Shown: positions 27,507 through 36,428 of the stretch, piece by piece | How positions within the stretch are numbered: the first letter of the stretch is position 1 | How the letters are laid out: each line of letters starts with the position of its first letter | Assembly: GCA_037178625.1 (NCBI GenBank) | Contig: CM074139.1 | Span: 1,116,001 to 1,180,000, forward strand | Direction: 5' to 3' | Length of the DNA stretch: 64,000 nt | DNA from: Skeletonema tropicum | Taxonomy: Eukaryota; Bacillariophyta; Thalassiosirophyceae; Thalassiosirales; Thalassiosiraceae | Position numbers and translations under genes: made by a program | Notes under the pieces: model-generated | Told to the model about the DNA's origin: nothing | Seen by the model: the letters and a program-made list of their open reading frames with translations, nothing else | Database searches by the model: none

Positions 27507-29345
27507 ATGACGATCATCTCAAAAGACACATCCATTTCCATCGGAAGAGGACCGAAACTCTTATTTTTCTCGTTCGCAGGGGCAGGCACCGCTGCTGGCA
27601 TATCATTGACACGGTGGCTATTAACCGAGACGGGTGAAATAATATTATTATTATCTGACGATGGAGAGCAGTATCAGTATTGTGATGACGCTGCCCCGTT
27701 ATTTCAAGAAACCCCAGAGAATATTATTGCATCATCATCATCCTGCACATCATCCTCACCACCAATAACAATTCAAATCATCGGACAATCCCTCCTCACC
27801 ATCTCATCCTCACCACACCTACGAAGCATACCCATATTCCTCATCCTACTCTCCTCCACCACATTCCTCATTGGGATATTCCTCACAAAACAACAATTAT
27901 CACGATGGTCCAACTCCATCTCCAATTATTTTCAAGAGCGTTGCAACTCTCACATGATATCGATTGTCAAGATGGTGTTTGGAGAAGATGTGGGTGATGA
28001 GACGGAAGTGCAGCAGCAGCAGCAACAACAACAACAACTCTCACTATCGCCATTGAGTCAAGTTGTATTGGATAAAATGTCACTGAAGAAAGAACAACTG
28101 AGTCATGCAATGTTGATGAAAATGGACAATTTGGTCATGGATGAGTATGTACAATGGTTTATTCAGAATGGGGTTGAGTTGGTATTTGGTTTGGGTGGAG
28201 GGATTGCTTTGTATAGTCTTCCAGAGACTATGTTTTCTTCCTGTCAAGATAGTAATAATGATGATGATGATAATGATGGAAAGAAGGGTGCCATTGTACG
28301 ACAAAGATTGATCCGTGCAGCTGATCCATGGTTGGAACGGGTATTATTCCATCCTGGGGGGATGTGGGATGCATTACCAAATGGTTGCAGGGAGGTATTT
28401 GCCACTGGTCTAAAACTGAAACAAACTGCTGTAGTGGCACAAGATGCACAAGTCCAGATCAAGAGTATTGATGATAGTTTGGATACTACCCAAGAAACAT
28501 TGGTGGGGACAGAAATAAGTGCTGTGTCTGTTGGGAGTACAGACAATGATTTGGATGATGATGGTCATAATGATGAGGAGCTTGTATCGACACCGAAATG
28601 TCAGGCTCATGCTCCACCCATTTCCTCTGTTGAAATGATGAATACAGTAACAAACGGAGATATTGGAAGTCCGAAAAAAGAGTCTGTTGGGGAGGCACTT
28701 TATGCTACCATTGGTGAAGTGATTGCATCCAATTTGACCAATGCCTTTCAATCTAAAGAGGCAAAACCATCATCACCAAGACATACACGAAAAGAAAAAG
28801 ATGGCAATAGTCAACGATCATCACCGCAATCATCCTCACCTCAAGAACAAATTGAAATCATTCTCCACCGCACCACTATTGCAGCAACCACCATTTTCCT
28901 ATGTCAATTCCTCACAAGTCGATCCACTCGACGCTCTTGGATGTCCGCAATCAAATTCTTGACATCAGCCGGACTTTTCTCCACGGCAATAAGTGCAGGT
29001 GTTGCTTCCCACTTGTTACGATCGCCAGATGATACAACTGCGCCGTCAACACTTCCATTTTTTGGTGATGGCAGTGCCATGGTAACTCTGCTATGCTCCA
29101 AGATTTGTGATTGGATACAAGTATCATCTTTTCCATTGTATTCCTCAATGCCACCAACCTGTGTGGATTTGGAAACACTCACCAAAAAGATGCGCGTCAT
29201 GTACCATCGGTTTCGGGAAGAGGTCAAGAAGAATAAGCGCCTTCAGGCAACGTTTGCTTTGATGGTATTATATGGAGTGAAGCAGTTGCCGGGGAGACGA
29301 CGAAGGGTTCGTTCTGGTGGTGTGAGACCCAGGAGAGCTCGATAA
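27507..29345 (+). CDS. Multi-pass membrane protein of unknown function
   Basis: 612 aa, single exon, ATG at 27507. Hydrophobic segments lie near residues 17-40 (LLFFSFAGAGTAAGISLTRW), 107-126 (IPIFLILLSSTTFLIGIFL), 225-243 (ELVFGLGGGIALYSL), 450-472 (TTIAATTIFLCQFL) and 482-506 (FLTSAGLFSTAISAGVASHL), with a last weaker one near 580-597. A poly-Gln run (CAG/CAA, 28009-28037) and two acidic Asp/Asn stretches lie in loops. The C-terminus is strongly basic (GRRRRVRSGG and on). I recognise no family. An organelle or endomembrane protein is possible, but no clear targeting peptide is seen. Confidence 0.6.
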   Translation: MTIISKDTSISIGRGPKLLFFSFAGAGTAAGISLTRWLLTETGEIILLLSDDGEQYQYCDDAAPLFQETPENIIASSSSCTSSSPPITIQIIGQSLLTISSSPHLRSIPIFLILLSSTTFLIGIFLTKQQLSRWSNSISNYFQERCNSHMISIVKMVFGEDVGDETEVQQQQQQQQQLSLSPLSQVVLDKMSLKKEQLSHAMLMKMDNLVMDEYVQWFIQNGVELVFGLGGGIALYSLPETMFSSCQDSNNDDDDNDGKKGAIVRQRLIRAADPWLERVLFHPGGMWDALPNGCREVFATGLKLKQTAVVAQDAQVQIKSIDDSLDTTQETLVGTEISAVSVGSTDNDLDDDGHNDEELVSTPKCQAHAPPISSVEMMNTVTNGDIGSPKKESVGEALYATIGEVIASNLTNAFQSKEAKPSSPRHTRKEKDGNSQRSSPQSSSPQEQIEIILHRTTIAATTIFLCQFLTSRSTRRSWMSAIKFLTSAGLFSTAISAGVASHLLRSPDDTTAPSTLPFFGDGSAMVTLLCSKICDWIQVSSFPLYSSMPPTCVDLETLTKKMRVMYHRFREEVKKNKRLQATFALMVLYGVKQLPGRRRRVRSGGVRPRRAR

Positions 29346-29551
29346 GCTACTACATTATTAAGAAATTTTTAAGAAGTACCTAGTCTTATTTATTACATCT
29401 TCGTACAAAATTCCATGGATGGCCTGCGCAAGTTATCAACTTCTGGGACATGAAGAAAACTTCAATCCATGGTAGGAGCTACGCAAATTCCGCAGCAAAT
29501 GAAAGTAATCCTGATCAGGTGCGAGAAGAACGACCTGCAGTTACTTCGAAA

Positions 29552-30439
29552 CTATCTCTTTTCCCCTTCGTTCTTGGGGGATGAAGAGGAGTTGGAGGAA
29601 GTAGCAGTAGTGACCTCCTGATGATCCACCTTCCGCTTCTTCTTCGATGGCAACCACTTCTCGGTGAATTCCACAAAGCTATCAACTTCATCCTTGCTCC
29701 ACTCGATACCGCCGGTGGCGGATGATGGGCCGGACATCATTAGGTACGGAAACAGGTTGGTGTGACTATTCCTGCGCTCGCTGCTAGGTTTACACAGCAG
29801 ATTGGAACAGGACTCAATGCTGGAAGAGCTGCTAACTCTACGCAGCGGATTCTCAGGCACTTCTGATACCATATTATCGTCATCACGTGCCCGCTTCTTG
29901 TTGGACTTGGACTTACCTTCTTCCGGAAGTTCTGACTTCTTGGCCTCATCTGACTTGGTCTCACCACCAAACGGGCAAAACGTCGGCTTGGCCCAAACCA
30001 ACGGCCTTCTATTCCTGTTCTCCTCTTCGATACGCTTGATATCCTGATATTTCTTCATGAGTTCCTCTTCTCTCAGCTTTCTTGAGATGGATATTTCTTC
30101 CTGGGTGGGGAGGGGTTTACTCGCAGCGGCGGATGTGGCGCCAAGTATAGCGAGGCATCGTGCTGCAGAGGATGCCTTTTCTTCTTCCACCGTCATGGGA
30201 GGCGAGGGAGGATCAGCGTTTGAATTGCTGGTGCTCAATTGAGAGTAGAAGAGGGCAGTCTTTTCGACGATGACAGATGAGGCGGGACGGTGACTGATGC
30301 TTCCACCCCTCTCAGCTGTGGCTGTGGCTGTGGTGATTGAACCGACAGAAAAGCCATTGCCCCCGCCTTTTTTCGTATGGATCCTCCCGAAGTAGGATGA
30401 GATTTGATCCTTCAGTAGTATTGAGTCTTTTTTCGTCAT
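29552..30439 (-). CDS. Hypothetical charged, probably nuclear, protein
   Basis: 295 aa from the ATG at 30439 (MTKKDSILLKDQISSYFGR); the frame stays open upstream but overlaps the preceding gene. There is a helical, charged segment at about residues 100-140 (EEISISRKLREEELMKKYQD and on). A short conserved-looking block follows (RPLVWAKPTFCPFGG), then basic clusters (KSNKKRARDDD, SKKKRKVDH) that look like nuclear-localisation signals. A block ending in IEWSKDEVDSFVEFTEKWLP lies near the C-terminus. No domain is recognised. The start lies only 19 nt after the stop of the gene upstream on the same strand. Confidence 0.55.
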   Translation of the reverse strand: MTKKDSILLKDQISSYFGRIHTKKGGGNGFSVGSITTATATAERGGSISHRPASSVIVEKTALFYSQLSTSNSNADPPSPPMTVEEEKASSAARCLAILGATSAAASKPLPTQEEISISRKLREEELMKKYQDIKRIEEENRNRRPLVWAKPTFCPFGGETKSDEAKKSELPEEGKSKSNKKRARDDDNMVSEVPENPLRRVSSSSSIESCSNLLCKPSSERRNSHTNLFPYLMMSGPSSATGGIEWSKDEVDSFVEFTEKWLPSKKKRKVDHQEVTTATSSNSSSSPKNEGEKR

Positions 30440-30458
30440 GTTTATTGATGTGTGTTCA

Positions 30459-32393
30459 TCAGCACGATGATGTTGTGTTATGTTCACAAGTGAGAGATAA
30501 AATGATGTGATTGTGTGGATTGTGGCAACAATAGAGAGATACATAATTGAAATCAAAGTCTTTTGCGTAGACAGTTTTCATAATGAAAGATTTGTCAAAG
30601 TCAATAGCAGCACGATGACATTTCAAAACCTTCTTCAGCGTTTCAATTCTCTTGTGCGGAATGGGTGCATCCTCACTTGAATTACCTTCTGTCTCCTTGG
30701 TATTCTTTGCCTCAATCTCCAACATCTTATATGTCTCCATGTAACCTCTTGCCCTGGCACTGAACTTACGAATGAGATCCACAGTGAGAACCTCTCTTGA
30801 AATACACTTGTCGACCAATGCAAGGAAATCAGCAGTCGTTTTCTTTTGAGCTAATGGATGTCTTCGGTAGAGAGCTTTGGAGAACCCCCAAGAGTATTCG
30901 ACACCCTCACCAGCGTATTCAGCATGATACTTTGTTGTAATCAAGGCTCTTACTCCCAAAGATTCACAAACATATTCGAGTTGGCTTTGTTCAGACAAAA
31001 AATCTGTGCAGTTTGCAAGCAAATGCCGGAGGGAAAGCTCAGGAACCAAGTTACCCTCATCATCATACTTCATCACTTGGTAGCTGCCCTTTCTGAAGGT
31101 TGCTATATCGATCCAGCCACGTTCATACGCAATCTGCAGAAGTCCCTTACCCTTGCCCTCCCATCCATATATCATTTTGGTGGTAGGTGTTATTTTGATA
31201 TCGATACTAGACGCTTGCGCCATTTTTGCTAGCTCAGCATGTGTCATCTTCCATAACCTTATTTCTCCTTCCTTTTTCCCCCACTCGGTGTCCATCAGCT
31301 CCGATATCAGCTCTTTCTTCACCTTATGTCGCTCTTTCCTCTTGTCTTCTGGTATTTCAACCTCTCGGTCGTGCCGTTGTCTTTCACGTTCCTCTGCTGT
31401 CAGCCAAAATGGGCCGACATCTTCACTGGTGAAGTTCATCGTTTGTTCTTGACCGATAGTCACCATTGCTGGATTGGATGCATCGTAGTATGGCCCGACA
31501 AATCCCTCCTGCCGTTCAATTTTGGTGTTCCTAGCTTGCGATGGTGTCGAGTGCCAATTCTTGTTCATTTCCTTTGCATCAAGACCGTCAACACGCTTCT
31601 TTGCATGACCACTGCTCGAATCAAAAAGAAAGACATATTCATACTCATCTCCGAGTATAACTTCAAAGCGGCAAGCTTGGAATGGAAACCCAACTCGATA
31701 CTCGGCAAGTGCTATTGAATACGCAACCCTGAGGTATAAACATTTATTGCGTAAGTCAAATAAGGCATGCTTTGTCAATTTACTATCTTCGTGCAAGTCA
31801 ATGACGCCTGCTTCTTCGTATCCATTTGCTGATTGCCCCACCAGTGTAAGTGATTCAACCAATTGCACTAGTCCGTTGTACACATCGGCACCTTCTTCAA
31901 ATCCGAAGAGAGCTGCTGCTTCAGGTGACTGCCATATAATATTCGGAGTCTGGTTGTTGCTGCTGTTATCGCCGTCTATATCGCCACTGCTGTTGTTATT
32001 GTCGTCGTCTTCGTCTTCATCTTCGTCGTCAACTTGATTATTCTCATCCTCTAATCTACCCACGTTGGTGACGAATGGCACGAGAGGGCTCTGCTGCTGC
32101 TCAACTAGTCGTTGCGAGCGCCTTGTTCTTTTTTGTGGAGTAGGAGTAATTGGTGCAGCCGCTGATGATTTTGTTGCTTCTTTACGTTTGTTCTCATTAT
32201 TTTTGTTCTTCTTCTTACCAGCGCATCCATCGTCGGGAAATGATACTTGCTCCGGCTTGTTGCAAGATCGCTGCCGATTATTAGTTGCACTGTAACTCTG
32301 TATATGTTCTATTTCTGTGCACAATAACTCTGCTGCGCGTATTGGTTCGTTGGGCACTTTCTCTCCCTTTCCAAAGTAGTAATAGTGCACCAT
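30459..32393 (-). CDS. Transposase-like (DDE-type C-terminus) protein, possibly domesticated
   Basis: 644 aa from the ATG at 32393. The frame is open 180 nt further up without an ATG, so an upstream exon is possible. The N-terminal third is low-complexity and acidic with a Lys-rich patch (GKKKNKNNENKRK). The C-terminal part has GKGLLQIAYERGWID, then LLANCTDFLSEQSQLE, then ITTKYHAEYAGEGVEYSWGF plus SKALYRR and an Arg-rich helix. This order resembles the tail of DDE transposases in stramenopile genomes, where a (P/x)K(F/Y)H-x-E motif precedes N/G-x-x-x-E-x-x-W-G-x-(A/S)K. The earlier catalytic Asp residues are not evident. No terminal inverted repeats were found around the gene. Both an old transposon and a domesticated host gene remain possible. 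Confidence 0.5.
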   Translation of the reverse strand: MVHYYYFGKGEKVPNEPIRAAELLCTEIEHIQSYSATNNRQRSCNKPEQVSFPDDGCAGKKKNKNNENKRKEATKSSAAAPITPTPQKRTRRSQRLVEQQQSPLVPFVTNVGRLEDENNQVDDEDEDEDDDNNNSSGDIDGDNSSNNQTPNIIWQSPEAAALFGFEEGADVYNGLVQLVESLTLVGQSANGYEEAGVIDLHEDSKLTKHALFDLRNKCLYLRVAYSIALAEYRVGFPFQACRFEVILGDEYEYVFLFDSSSGHAKKRVDGLDAKEMNKNWHSTPSQARNTKIERQEGFVGPYYDASNPAMVTIGQEQTMNFTSEDVGPFWLTAEERERQRHDREVEIPEDKRKERHKVKKELISELMDTEWGKKEGEIRLWKMTHAELAKMAQASSIDIKITPTTKMIYGWEGKGKGLLQIAYERGWIDIATFRKGSYQVMKYDDEGNLVPELSLRHLLANCTDFLSEQSQLEYVCESLGVRALITTKYHAEYAGEGVEYSWGFSKALYRRHPLAQKKTTADFLALVDKCISREVLTVDLIRKFSARARGYMETYKMLEIEAKNTKETEGNSSEDAPIPHKRIETLKKVLKCHRAAIDFDKSFIMKTVYAKDFDFNYVSLYCCHNPHNHIILSLTCEHNTTSSC

Positions 32394-33251
32394 CCGGCGT
32401 AATGACGAATTGAATGGACATGATGTTGTGAAATTTTTGTGGTATATCTTGTGTACATTGCTGCTGTTGAAAGGTCCGGCTGCCTTGTTCAGACGCTGCA
32501 CGAGTTTGTTCCGTAAGGTATTGTCTTTATCTACATTCGTATCAGTTTCGAAGGTGCGGTCGGCCTTTCATTCGCGTTGAATAGGCCTACCACAGTGGTG
32601 GGTGGTGGGCCGACAAAGAGAGTACCAACAGCCCCAATATCCCGAGTTAAAGCCGGAGAAGGACATTTTTATTTGTCCCAAAGGCCTGAGGCTTATCTCT
32701 AGAATTTGAGTTCGCATCTGCCGTGGCGTAGGAGCAGATAAGGTTTAACCTTGTAAATGAGCCAACTACTACATAATATAGATACGTTCTTTCTCGATTG
32801 ATAAGTTCTGCACATAGGAATTGGTACAAAGGGGTACAGGGAAAGGGTTTTGCAGTACAATTCTTCAAGATTCGCGTATGTACGAGACGTCATATGCTGT
32901 ACGGTACTGCCTCTGTTGGGGCTTGTTGAAGGCGTGGAATGTAAAATGTCGTGGCTGACAGTTTGTGCGGCTTCGCAAGTCACAACGGAGTAATTGAAAT
33001 TGTCTAGAGAGAGAGATTTGTTGGAACTAGGAACTTTATAGATGACCTCATTTTCCGTTAAAGAGAGCATGTAAATTAATAAATTGTCTTCAACTCCCTT
33101 CTTACATAAAAAGTGTTCTTATTTATTTAGGAAGTGAGTTAATACTTTAGCACGCCACACCGTTGAACCTCTACTCCTGAGCGAGAGATAGAGAGTGCAG
33201 ATTGCTGCAACAACACTGCTGAAGTTATTATAAATTGCCCTATCATCTACA
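32394..33251. other. Intergenic region, no convincing gene
   Basis: 860 bp. It contains the upstream open extension of the transposase-like gene (to about 32573). A 123-codon ATG-initiated frame on the minus strand (32699-33070) has no recognisable features and is treated as unsupported. Confidence 0.4.
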
Positions 33252-33779
33252 ATGCTCGGGCATGAGATAGGCAACGACCTGATAGTCGACTTTGGCAATC
33301 GGAGGCGACTGTCAGAATCGGAAGCAGAAGATGTTGTCAGTGAAGAGACAGAAATGATGAAGACAAAGAAGCATGTTAGATTCTCCGAAGGCATAGACGT
33401 ACATTTTTTTCAATACCCGTCTAAGGAAGAGGTCTGTAAAAGATGGATTTCGAAGAAAGAGAAAGAAATACTCACACTAAAAATGACACGCGACGTTGGA
33501 AGCATTCGACATATCTTGTCTACCATACCTATAGAAGAGGTGGACAAGGAAACTCTCTACGGGTGCGTTGGATTGGAGGCTTTGATAACGACCCGAGTCA
33601 TGAAATTTTTGAAGGCAAAGAAGCGACTGCACGCTCGATCGATAGTGGAGATGCAAGATGATTTTGGGTGCGAGGATCTTGCTGTGTATGCGATGAAGAG
33701 TTCGCTACAGTCGAGGGAGAGAGCGCATAAGCTTGCCGCTGGCTACGCAGAGATATTGCCGCCCACTTGTAAAGCATGA
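33252..33779 (+). CDS. Diatom-type hypothetical protein
   Basis: 175 aa, ATG at 33252. After an acidic start, residues 39-60 read KKHVRFSEGIDVHFFQYPSK, a pattern (VRF-x-x-x-V) that often opens diatom-restricted proteins. The C-terminal half has CVGLEALITTRVMKFLKAKK, then ARSIVEMQDDFG and SLQSRERAHKLAAGYAEILP, which fits a multicopy diatom family of unknown function (helical, Arg/Gln-rich). It has no signal peptide and no membrane segment. Confidence 0.6.
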   Translation: MLGHEIGNDLIVDFGNRRRLSESEAEDVVSEETEMMKTKKHVRFSEGIDVHFFQYPSKEEVCKRWISKKEKEILTLKMTRDVGSIRHILSTIPIEEVDKETLYGCVGLEALITTRVMKFLKAKKRLHARSIVEMQDDFGCEDLAVYAMKSSLQSRERAHKLAAGYAEILPPTCKA

Positions 33780-35655
33780 ACATGAATGTGACGGTGACGA
33801 ATCAAATTTTATTGATTCAGTGTTGCTAATAATAAAATGACTTGTAAATGAACTTGGTCTTATCTTCCTTTTCAAAAGTTGTTGCTTTAACTTAGAAGTA
33901 GCGTGCTGCAAGTAGTAGTGTGAAAGTAGTTCAAGTTTACAGACATCTCAGTCTCGGAGGGTAAGAGTAGGCACGCACCTGTTTCGATGTCTTGCTTGAG
34001 TACATTCTTGTTAGGTTACGATTTGTTACAAGCTCATAGTATGTGTTAAGCAGACATAATTTACTGTTTGGGTAGATAACACTGTCTCTCAGAGCTGCTG
34101 GATTGAGCAAACCCAAACCCTACGCCAGTAGAGAGAACCCCTACGCTATCATCTGGAGACGAAGGCGGGCTACTTAATAGAGACATGAAAGTGGTAAAAA
34201 GTAGTCTCTGCGGGTGAAGCTGTGCTTAGCATGGTGTCATGGTAGTAAGTGTCATGGTTGATGTGTAGGGTAGAGGGTGGGGAGATCGATATCCCGACGG
34301 TTTTTTGTGCGTATTTTTATCGCGAGGAAAAATGGCGGGAGGGACAGAACCCGCACATAGAAAGAGTAAGTAAGTACATAATACATAATACTAGCTACCT
34401 TACTCGTAGAATAGATACCACTAGCAGATCTTGACCATGGTAGACCATGCCGTGGCCTACGCACACGCATAATGCTTCTATATCCAGAACCAATGATCAT
34501 CAACGTCAGCAGGTATCATGGGCTTGCTATTACTATAATTTCAACTGATACTTTTCCCTCGATGGCGTTGATATTACCTCTACTTTAGAGTTGAAACATG
34601 CTGAATGAAGATAAATCTGTGCATTATATGCAATTAGGTGCTCTGGACAATGAAGTGTATACATTTCACAGTGCCTTATTGTACTTAATACTATTGTGGA
34701 TAATTCGATTGACGATCATGACATTTTATTATCAAATGGGCGTTGTTTCAGCGTAGTGAATAATTTTCACATTTCTCCCCCACAAGTAGATATCATTCAG
34801 CATTCACTCCACTGTCCATGATGAACGGCTACTTCCCACACAGCACTTCCCAACCCCCCTCAGTTCGCACTATTTTCGCCACAATCCAATATTTAAACAT
34901 GAAATAAAACTAATCTTCTCCGTGTTCGCAGAAATAGTAAGCGCATTTGTGAGTTGCCATTCTGAAGACGACGTGTTGACTCATCATAACAGCGATAGTT
35001 GTGTCCATTCCACAAGCCCAGAGCATCCGTATTACTTTATTGTTCAATTTGGCTGCCCTCACTATCGTGTGCTGGCCATCTAAATCATTTCATTTGTCGA
35101 TGATCGACGATTATTATTGTGGCCGGAAAATAATACCGAGCGGCGATTATCGAATTCAGCATGAATACAAGCCCAAACCGAAGGAATACTGGCACCAAAA
35201 CATCCCCATATATATAAAGTATCATCGCGTGATGAAGGGGAGACGAGACGAGACGGACGTTTATGGTTGACGTAACCAGAGTTTTATAGTTAGATCTTGT
35301 CCCATCATAAGGGTATAAATATTAAGTATTTTCACCCCTACATTTATTAAACAGATTGAGGATGCCAAACTGAAGTCTATCCGAATATGATTATTCCTTA
35401 ATTGAACAATTTATACCTATCACTGATGGAGATAACATAGTAGCGATTTCGTCATTTTTACCATGTAAAAATCACTAACAAAAATCGCCTCCTGACGCCA
35501 CATGTCCAATGTTGCGCAACCGCCATAGTAGTTGAAATGCTGACCAGTTGCTCTACAGAAAGCTAATAATATGGGCTGTCATATAATGGCTGGTTGATGG
35601 TGTTACAATCCTACCATGACTCTTTATCAGGCTGTGGAATAGGTTTGTTGACATG
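33780..35655. other. Long intergenic region, nothing recognised
   Basis: 1.9 kb of AT-rich sequence up to the retrotransposon. Short open frames (34249-34434 and 35001-35270) lack coding features. GTGTCATGG occurs twice near 34231-34257. No inverted repeats long enough to suggest an element were found. Confidence 0.4.
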
Positions 35656-35660
35656 GTTGT

Positions 35661-36044
35661 TGTCATGGTCAGCTGCATCTGATGGTCTGACGTCACGACT
35701 ACCGTTAGTGACTCTATCCGGGTTTAGGCGTGACACCTTAAATCAGTCATTGACGCGATCATTCCTTTGGATGATCATGCCTTTGATGCCTCTTTTGTTT
35801 GGCGGAAGTCCAAGTAGTCGAAGTGTACTGTTGACGCTTTGCTCACTTATTCTCTGTCAGTGAAACATCTCTCTAGTTTACATCAAGTTTTAACAATAAA
35901 TACCTCTTTTCTTGGTGGATCTACTCTTCTATTCATCGATAAGTCACTAGCTGACGAGTGGCAACTGTCACCAAAACCGTCCAGTACCGATAGGTCACTG
36001 GAGCTGTGGGAAGGAGCATCCACGGCAAGTAGCGATCTATCACA
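35661..36044 (+). repeat. 5' LTR
   Basis: 384 bp, starts TGTC and ends CACA. It is preceded by target-site copy GTTGT. It contains a CRE-type palindrome TGACGTCA at 35688-35695 and the AT-rich stretch AACAATAAATACC near 35892. The short open frames within it are not coding. Confidence 0.92.
35688..35695. promoter_or_regulatory. CRE-like palindrome TGACGTCA in the LTR
   Basis: A perfect 8-bp cAMP-response-element palindrome lies 27 bp inside the LTR, with its twin at 39587-39594. bZIP factors bind such sites; CRE-like motifs are known in a stress-responsive diatom LTR (Blackbeard of Phaeodactylum). A role in stress-induced transcription is inferred. Confidence 0.5.
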
Positions 36045-36428
36045 GGTTATAGTAGCCCAACTACGCTTTCTTGGTGTATAAGGTTGCTATTTCCTCGTCA
36101 GCTTTTGGTATCTCTTCGAATGCCCTGAGCTATCTTCGTTTGCTGCCCATCGCAACAACCCCATCGACTTCTCTCCGTTGTTTGGTCGGCTTGATCACCC
36201 GCCTCCTTCGTTGGTAGTCACCCTAAGTTTTCACCCAGTTAAGTTTTGAACATTCCTCCGAAGTTTGCGTGCTAGCTACACCTCGTTCGGAGTACATTGG
36301 CCCCTGAAGGATTCATCATCGTCAAGTTCAGTTGTGCCGGCTAGATTCCATTGCGTCAAAAGCCACCCGCTAGATTCCATTGTGTCAAAAGCATATAAGT
36401 AAGTAGATTCGCCTCTGCACCGTTAACA

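Noticed and set aside
32699..33070. 123-codon minus-strand ORF with an ATG
   Set aside because: It has no recognisable domain, signal peptide or composition bias. Not enough support for a gene.
35594..36081. ORFs inside the 5' LTR
   Set aside because: They are translations of LTR sequence that recur in the 3' LTR and have no coding features.
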